A model generated the notes under the pieces. That model had not been told where the DNA came from. It worked only from the letters and a program-made list of their open reading frames with translations, and did no database searches. Positions 58,572-64,000 of a stretch of DNA of 64,000 nt are shown here, in pieces (within the stretch, counting starts at the first letter, position 1; every line of letters starts with the position of its first letter). Location: contig MBPM02000025.1 in the NCBI GenBank assembly GCA_001695595.3, positions 1-64,000 of the forward strand, written 5' to 3'. The DNA is from Plasmopara viticola. Taxonomy: Eukaryota > Oomycota > Peronosporomycetes > Peronosporales > Peronosporaceae. A program made the position numbers and the translations under genes.

Positions 58572-59490
58572 GAAAAGGACAAGTGTTGGAAGCTTTCCTG
58601 CTGCCTGCGGCAAAGGCGGCGGAGGTTTCGACCTAAAGGGTCCGGGTCAATACTGAGTCCACCTTCTCCACCAAGGGACTGGTGTGGCGCACACTTAGAC
58701 ACAGAGCAGACCACCGAGTGGACCACACGTATGCTTTTGCGAAATTTTGCTTACGATCGGCACCGGGAAATGGCGCCAGTGTTGCATTGCCGTCTGTACA
58801 TGTGATTTGTGAGCTAAAGAATTCGCCGAACGCGCGCTGAAATGGATGATACAGGCATCGATTTTTCTGGATAGGGCGGCATTACTACAGTAATAGTACA
58901 GCCCTATCGCTTTGTGTTTTAGAAGGGGTAGGGCAGAGAAAACTGCTGCTATCAAAACGAACTACCAGTTTTTTGGAAATCTTCACATCCTAACTGTAAA
59001 TTTCACAGCATATTGAGTATGCTTTCCTCTGCCGGTATCATGTCCGATAGGTAGTTTCTCAAGATGCATACGTAAAAATTTCGTACTTATCGCACACTCG
59101 CCAATTTTTTTTGTCACTCTTCGCAACAAAAAAGATAAGTTCTCTTGAGGCTAGACAGCCACAAAAGTGACATTCACCACAAGCCCGTGTGACGCGCAAG
59201 CTTGCATTCGATGATGTATGCAAATCATACCGAAGATTGAATTTGTATGCATACTTTTTTCTACATGACGAATTTAGAAGTCGAGGGCCTCTCCCGCATA
59301 ATTCCGCGATAATGTGCTCAGATAACGCGTCAGCTATACTTATATTAGAGTTAACGTGCATGCTTGTTTTTAAAATCACACGTTAAGATATCGGACTATA
59401 TATTAGAAGCCGCTTTGAGATTTTCCCTTGCATTCTGAGAACTAACTCTTTTACTTGCCCACAACGCCGTCAATCTGCTCTTTCGTCATC
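58572..59490. other. Intergenic region between divergent kinase and Stealth genes
   Basis: About 920 bp likely holding both promoters. Short frames (for example 58,695-58,955 and 59,059-59,379) show no domain or codon pattern of a gene. Nothing else recognised. Confidence 0.5.
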
Positions 59491-60900
59491 ATGCAAAGTG
59501 TACTAGCTCTTCTGGGTCTCGCTCTTACTGTGGCAACGCTACTATATATGGGGCAGGAGCCAGACCCGCCGGCTCGTTTGGCTGAGCTGATAAGCGGTTT
59601 TCCCTCAAAAGATGGCCCGCGCTGTAATGTGGCAAATTTCGACACGCTTCGCCGCGCCGCAATCGTCTACACGTGGGTAAATGGCACTGAAAGCTGCTAC
59701 AACAAACGTCGCGAGCGTGCAGGGCTTCCGCATGGCGGTACTTCAAGGGATAAGGAAATGGGTGAGCTTAAATACTCGCTGCGCTCGCTCTTAAAGTTTG
59801 CGCCGTGGCTCGAAGGCCCCATCTACATCGTCACACCGGGCCAGATCCCAGATTGGCTAGATATGTCCAACACTCGCGTACGGATCGTAGACCAAGACGA
59901 TCTTTTACCCAAAAGCAAAGCCACGCTTCCGACTTACAACACCAACGTCATTGAGCAGTATTTGCATAAGATTCCGGGGCTCACGGACATTTACATCCAC
60001 ATGAACGACGATTATCTATTCATCAAACCTGTGACACCCGATCGGCTCTTCACGTGCGACGGTGGCATACGAATGCTTACAGAGATTAACCACATTCGCC
60101 ATGTGCCGAGTCAAAAGTCCAATGCCTGGTTGGCCAGCGTACGCAACACAGTTCAGCTGACCGACAAAACCTACGGCGGACAACATGTGTATAATTTTCT
60201 TAAGCATGCACCGTTTGTGTATAGTCGTTTGGCTTTTGAAGAGGTTCACAAGAAATTTCCCAACGAGTTGGATGTCATGTTGCCACACCAGGTGCGCCAC
60301 TCGGACGATCTTAATATGCCGCTACTGCACCACATTTACATGCAGGAGGAAGGATCGAAAAAGTTGGGGATTCCAGTGGCACTCAATCCACTCAGTGAGT
60401 GCAAAGACTGGCTGCTTGTGCGAGTAAAAGATGAAAATGAGGACTCGCTTAATAAGCAGTTTCAGATGGCGTTAGAAAACAAGGGCCCCGAGATCTTGTT
60501 GGCGCTGAACGACGAGTATTCCAGTCCAAAGACGGCTGAGCTCGTTGGCCATTTCTACGCACAATTGCTGCCGGAGCCCACCACTTTCGAGCTACCTGAA
60601 GGTCAACACCTGGGAGTTGTGAGCAACTGGCACGGCCCCGATTGCTCATTTGACCCGAATGTAATTTCGTTGCCAGAGTTACCTAGTGGAGCTGCCAATC
60701 GGGCGCCTGCTCCAGCAGTGACGCGTTTTCGTTCTCAAAACGAACGTACTTTCGCTGAGACGATGCCGTCATTTGGGTGGACTTTGGCCTCGCACGTTGG
60801 CTATGCCTTTGGTTTAGTGATCGCAATTATTTCATCCATCTACATCTTCCGATTCACCAGCAAGCGCGCTTCTGACCTTTACCCGACCAAGCTAACATGA
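59491..60900 (+). CDS. Stealth-family (GlcNAc-1-phosphotransferase-like) membrane protein 1
   Basis: 469 residues, single exon. The ATG at 59,491 is the first in frame. An N-terminal signal anchor lies at ~3-20 and a C-terminal membrane segment at ~435-453. Stealth regions in order: CR1 with VYTWVNG at 59-65; CR2 with RDKEMGELKYSLRSL, IYIVTPGQIPDWLD and HMNDDYLF (NDD at 172-174); CR3 with KHAPFVYSR at 238-246; CR4-like LLHHIYMQ near 278-285 and ALNDEYSS. The family transfers sugar phosphates onto glycans, such as the alpha/beta subunit of the mannose-6-phosphate tagging enzyme in animals and capsule enzymes in bacteria. Likely Golgi-lumenal. Shorter than animal GNPTAB and without its Notch and DMAP modules. 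Convergent with its paralogue 297 bp downstream. Confidence 0.9.
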   Translation: MQSVLALLGLALTVATLLYMGQEPDPPARLAELISGFPSKDGPRCNVANFDTLRRAAIVYTWVNGTESCYNKRRERAGLPHGGTSRDKEMGELKYSLRSLLKFAPWLEGPIYIVTPGQIPDWLDMSNTRVRIVDQDDLLPKSKATLPTYNTNVIEQYLHKIPGLTDIYIHMNDDYLFIKPVTPDRLFTCDGGIRMLTEINHIRHVPSQKSNAWLASVRNTVQLTDKTYGGQHVYNFLKHAPFVYSRLAFEEVHKKFPNELDVMLPHQVRHSDDLNMPLLHHIYMQEEGSKKLGIPVALNPLSECKDWLLVRVKDENEDSLNKQFQMALENKGPEILLALNDEYSSPKTAELVGHFYAQLLPEPTTFELPEGQHLGVVSNWHGPDCSFDPNVISLPELPSGAANRAPAPAVTRFRSQNERTFAETMPSFGWTLASHVGYAFGLVIAIISSIYIFRFTSKRASDLYPTKLT

Positions 60901-61197
60901 ATTTGTAGCTATATCATGTTGCTACTCATACTTCAAGAGATATACCTTGTGCTTATGTATAGCTTGAAACCGAAATAAAGCATATAAATCAATAATTAAA
61001 GCACATCTTAACACAAAAGATACTGAATGGATGAAATACTTCTATTCTTCACAAAGCGCAGAAGAGCTTGTGCACATTAAGCTATAAGCTGTGGTTTCAT
61101 GTACCACTTCTTCCTTTGACTCTTCAAGCTATCAAATAACAAAAGCCATTTCTTCGCGCGTCAAGAGACTCTGCCTATTAACCTCATTCCAAGTCCT
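60901..61197. other. Intergenic region between convergent Stealth genes
   Basis: 297 bp, AT-rich, containing AATAAAG at 60,974-60,980 as a possible polyadenylation signal for the plus-strand gene. No gene seen. Confidence 0.5.
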
Positions 61198-62658
61198 TCA
61201 TACCTTATCAAAGGCTCCGTTTAACCCCGTTGACGCTTTCTTGCGACGCAACACAAGCAAGTACAAAATGTACATGATAATCGCTCCCAGGCCAAAACCA
61301 ATACCACGCAAAAGCGAATTGGTAAATGCCACCCAACGTAGCTCCCGATACGCAATCACCTGGTACTTAGGCGCATCCTCTACTCGCCGTGGAGAAGGCG
61401 GCAAAATTGTTGGATCCACTTCGCAGGTGTCAGGTTTGCGCACAGTAAGTGCATTAGGCTTTGTATCAGGTTTGCGCTCAAACATGCTGGGCTCAGGTAA
61501 AAACTTGTTCAAAAACTCGCGTGCCGTGTCGGCCACGCGCATGTCAGTGTACTCGTCGTTAAGCGCAACAATGCTGTAAGGTGATGTGCCGTCCACAATC
61601 TGGCCAAAAATCTGCTTCAGCTTGTCAATATTGTCATTTTTCATCAAAATGAGCTTGTATCCAGTCATTTCGTTCTCAGGGGGCGAATAGACTGGAATCC
61701 CGAGCTCTTCACTGCCTTGGGCCACCATATAATAATGATGCAGCAACGGGTTGTTCATATCAGGCTTACTACGAAACTTGCTCTTGAGCGTCATGTAAAG
61801 AGGGCGATCGAAAATCTGGTGAATGCGCTCAAATGCACGACGTGAGTAAACGAACGGAGCGTGTTTGATGAAGTGGCGATCTTTTTTACCCCAACGTAAA
61901 TCCATCTCCTGTTGCGTGTTGAGTACCGAAGAGATCCAGATTCCTTTCTTTGGAGCTGGTGGCGTGTGGGAAATCAACCCACCTTCGTGTAATAACCGGA
62001 TACCACCGTCACAAGTAAAGAACTCATGAGGAGCGATCGGTTTAGTGAACATGTAGTCGTCATTTATTTGCATGAAAATGTCGGAGAGACCAGGAATCAG
62101 GTATAAAAATTGCTCAATGACGTGCGTATTAAAAGACGGCAGAAATTCCTTGGCGTAGTCGGGAAAAAGGTCGTCCTGATTAATTACCTTGATACGAGGA
62201 TTGTCCATGTCAAGCCATTCTGGAATGTGACCAGGAGTTACAATATATATCTGGCCTGTGTGCCATGGCACGTGCTTCTCTAGCGAGCGAATAGAAAACT
62301 TAAGCTCGCCAATCTCTCGGTCGCGCGATCCGCCCACGGCCTTTTTGCCGCCAGCCTTCTCCCGAATTTGGCGATAGCAGGGCTGGCTACCATTGACCCA
62401 TGTATAGACGATGGACATGCGGCGCAATTGTTCAAAGTTCTTAATTTGACACTTTCCTGGCCACTGATCCATGACGACTTTTAGGTTATAGCGCTTATCC
62501 TCTTCGTCCGACAGCTTGTCGTACGTGTAAGGAGTCGGAGTCTTGGTAAGCAGAAACACAACGAGTAGTAGCGCACCACACGCGATCATCATGACATACT
62601 TGAGGTTACGCTGGTGGCTGAGCGCCATCCGCATACGCACACCGGTCGCAGTCTTCAT
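61198..62658 (-). CDS. Stealth-family (GlcNAc-1-phosphotransferase-like) membrane protein 2
   Basis: 486 residues, single exon, ATG at 62,658. Basic N-terminus followed by a membrane anchor at ~20-38, and a second hydrophobic segment at ~452-470 followed by RRKK. Stealth motifs: VYTWVNG at 84-90, SRDREIGELKFSIRSL at 111-126, IYIVTPGHIPEWLD at 137-150, INDDYMF at 198-204, KHAPFVYSRRAF at 265-276, LLHHYYMVAQGSEELGIPV and ALNDEYTD later. Same layout as the gene at 59,491-60,900, so the two are paralogues that probably arose by local inverted duplication. The C-terminal third is the most different part, so substrate or partner may differ. RRKK on the cytosolic side could act in retention; this is inference. 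Confidence 0.9.
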   Translation of the reverse strand: MKTATGVRMRMALSHQRNLKYVMMIACGALLLVVFLLTKTPTPYTYDKLSDEEDKRYNLKVVMDQWPGKCQIKNFEQLRRMSIVYTWVNGSQPCYRQIREKAGGKKAVGGSRDREIGELKFSIRSLEKHVPWHTGQIYIVTPGHIPEWLDMDNPRIKVINQDDLFPDYAKEFLPSFNTHVIEQFLYLIPGLSDIFMQINDDYMFTKPIAPHEFFTCDGGIRLLHEGGLISHTPPAPKKGIWISSVLNTQQEMDLRWGKKDRHFIKHAPFVYSRRAFERIHQIFDRPLYMTLKSKFRSKPDMNNPLLHHYYMVAQGSEELGIPVYSPPENEMTGYKLILMKNDNIDKLKQIFGQIVDGTSPYSIVALNDEYTDMRVADTAREFLNKFLPEPSMFERKPDTKPNALTVRKPDTCEVDPTILPPSPRRVEDAPKYQVIAYRELRWVAFTNSLLRGIGFGLGAIIMYILYLLVLRRKKASTGLNGAFDKV

Positions 62659-63060
62659 CTGCCCAAGATTTAATGAAAGTGTGACCGTACGAGTCAGAAA
62701 TTATTTTCATGCACAGCATCGTGATTTGCGTGAATATTTTAAGTGAGTAGGGCTGGGGCTAAGCAATAGATTTTACAGGAGTCAGCACCTGATGCTACGT
62801 GTCCTCCTTACACGCTGCCCCATCTGGCAGCTATGTGGCTATCTAAGCCATAAATTTTTTAATCAGGGTGTCGATGTGTCGACGAGCCGCAACGCGGCGA
62901 CGCTGTCCAAATGTGCTGCTTCTTGATGGTCGTCTTGACGAATCTGTAGCATGGACGATCTTATAGCCTATGGTTTATTAAGCATTTTATACCACGTCTT
63001 GCTAAACGCGTAGGGAATAGTGACATAAGAAGCCGACTAGGTTGGCATTGTCTTCGTTTT
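62659..63060. other. Intergenic region right of Stealth gene 2
   Basis: About 400 bp with no supported gene. The block 62,790-62,940 is GC-richer (GTGTCGACGAGCCGCAACG) and could be an LTR or other repeat fragment, but I cannot confirm it. Confidence 0.35.
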
Positions 63061-63114
63061 CGGCAATAAAATAAAATTTGTCAGCAACTTGAAATCTTTA
63101 CACGACATCAGGCA

Positions 63115-63294
63115 ATGCCAGTCTTACAAACTCTTCAAGTCTTTGAACTTGAAGAGTCTGATAATTTTTTTATAAAAAATAATTCAATATTTGTTCAAGT
63201 TTTGATATCAGTTTATAACAAAAACGAAAAAATTGAAGTACAAAAAACTCGTATTTTTGAACATCATTGCCTAAGAGAATTATTACTTTTTTAA
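63115..63294 (+). CDS. Short AT-rich reading frame in the mitochondrial-like insert
   Basis: 59 codons from ATG to TAA, ending LRELLLF. Residues are mostly polar and charged with AT-ending codons, as in mitochondrial genes. I do not recognise the family. It contains a 10-bp perfect hairpin. It may be a fragment of a mitochondrial gene and is unlikely to be expressed from the nucleus. Confidence 0.35.
   Translation: MPVLQTLQVFELEESDNFFIKNNSIFVQVLISVYNKNEKIEVQKTRIFEHHCLRELLLF
63131..63156 (+). repeat. Perfect 10-bp hairpin
   Basis: CTCTTCAAGT, a 6-nt loop, then ACTTGAAGAG. It lies inside the AT-rich frame. Confidence 0.8.
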
Positions 63295-63364
63295 TCAAAA
63301 GTTTCTACAATTTAATTTTTTTTTGTAGTAATCAATTAAATGAATTTAAAACTAATTCTTAAAC

Positions 63365-63429
63365 AAGTGTATAGCTCAGTTGGTCAGAGCACCGGACTTT
63401 TAGTCCGATGGTCTTGAGTTCGACACTTA
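63365..63429 (+). pseudogene. Mitochondrial-type tRNA-Lys (UUU), truncated
   Basis: 65 nt. Acceptor AAGTGTA/ACACTT, D arm GCTC/GAGC, anticodon arm with loop CTTTTAG (anticodon TTT). The T arm lost about 8 nt after TTGAGTTCGA, so no complete T stem forms. Confidence 0.75.
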
Positions 63430-63434
63430 TTTAA

Positions 63435-63507
63435 GGGGATATATTTCAATTGGTAGAAAGTATGTTTTGCAAATATAAGGTTATCGGTTCAAATTCGGTT
63501 ATTTTCA
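63435..63507 (+). tRNA. Mitochondrial-type tRNA-Ala (UGC), decayed
   Basis: 73 nt and a complete cloverleaf: acceptor GGGGATA/TATTTTC with three G-U pairs, D arm TTTC/GAAA, anticodon stem TATGT/ATATA with loop TTTGCAA (anticodon TGC), T stem ATCGG/TCGGT. The many G-U pairs and the altered D arm suggest C-to-T decay in a nuclear copy. Confidence 0.65.
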
Positions 63508-63515
63508 GATGATTA

Positions 63516-64000
63516 AGATGAATGAGTCCTCCTCGCAGGTGATACGTTAGCTACTCGATAAAAAAAACATGTATCACGATGAAGCGCTCGGCAGACCGTC
63601 AAATGACCCGATAAATGGGATGTGGCGTCGAAAAGGAATGGCTGACAAAATCGGTAGGTACAGTCATATTGATCCGTGATGAAAAAAAATGAGTAATCGG
63701 CCTATATTACAAACTCGTAAAAAAATTCATTAAGTGGTGATTAATTAAAAAATCCGATCTACTTGAAGAATTCCAAGCATCGCAAGAGCGACAATCGCGT
63801 AGCTCGATTGGATCAAGCATGTCCACCATATTCTACTTAAGCAGTAAGGCATCCATATTCGACTTACGTAATTATCACCCACTTTCTATCTAAGTATTAG
63901 GTTACATAGTCGGGCATAAGGTTCACATCGCACGTACGTATGCGTGGAAGCTTAATTTAAAGTCACTTCACAAGAAAGTCCTTAACAGGGGATGGTATTA
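63516..64000. other. Right end of the window, unassigned
   Basis: 485 bp of AT-rich sequence with no reading frame, RNA or repeat that I can support. Confidence 0.5.

Larger units (their letters stand above)
63061..63515 (+). other. Probable nuclear insertion of mitochondrial DNA
   Basis: The sequence turns strongly AT-rich and carries two organelle-type tRNAs in the same orientation, 5 bp apart, plus an AT-rich reading frame. Oomycete mitochondrial genomes are AT-rich with closely packed tRNAs. Exact borders are not clear. The tRNA damage argues for a nuclear copy and not organelle contamination. Confidence 0.65.

Noticed and set aside
61091..61579. 162-codon plus-strand frame opposite Stealth gene 2
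   Set aside because: It lies inside the coding region of the minus-strand gene, which has clear domain evidence.

Overview
The window looks like nuclear DNA of an oomycete, most likely of the Peronosporales. The evidence is indirect: genes with short introns (55-81 bp as modelled), an AP2/ERF-domain protein in a non-plant setting, two Stealth-family phosphotransferases, a GCK-type kinase, an APE-type LINE remnant with a short tandem-repeat tail, and an initiator-like element just upstream of a start codon. The genus cannot be fixed from the sequence alone.

Bases 1 to about 51,300 are one structure: a giant tandem array of a ~515-bp unit. Each unit carries a single 72-nt tRNA-Pro gene with anticodon CGG. 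I count 92 units with the tRNA on the minus strand (1-46,995), then three diverged units in inverted orientation (47,030-48,540), then strongly decayed relics of the unit (48,541-51,300). The array runs off the left edge of the window. About 75 of the 92 copies match the consensus exactly by eye and six more carry only a tolerated D-stem change, so roughly 81 look functional. Each functional unit has internal A and B boxes, an upstream TATA-like hexamer and a downstream T-run. Units at 9.7-35.9 kb are nearly identical, and units 37-54 are spaced at exactly 515 bp. Divergence rises to the right until the repeat is barely recognisable, as expected for an array homogenised by unequal exchange or gene conversion with decaying edges.

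Bases 51,671-52,823 hold an internally deleted LINE. It has a 5' end, the start of an endonuclease domain, 22 A residues, the C-terminal part of a reverse transcriptase and an ATTAC-repeat tail, bounded by a 13-bp target-site duplication.

The gene-bearing part (53.3-62.7 kb) has four protein genes. The first is a two-exon gene for a ~1,083-residue AP2-domain protein with two C-terminal membrane segments (+). The second is a four-exon SPAK/OSR1-like (GCK-VI) kinase (-), convergent with the first. The last two are Stealth-domain proteins facing each other (59,491-60,900 + and 61,198-62,658 -), both predicted to be membrane-anchored at each end and resembling GlcNAc-1-phosphotransferase. They probably act in the Golgi or secretory pathway. 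I see no operon-like or pathway link between these genes and the tRNA array.

The right end (62.7-64.0 kb) is AT-rich and contains a probable mitochondrial DNA insertion with a truncated tRNA-Lys(UUU), a complete but decayed tRNA-Ala(UGC) and a short AT-rich reading frame.
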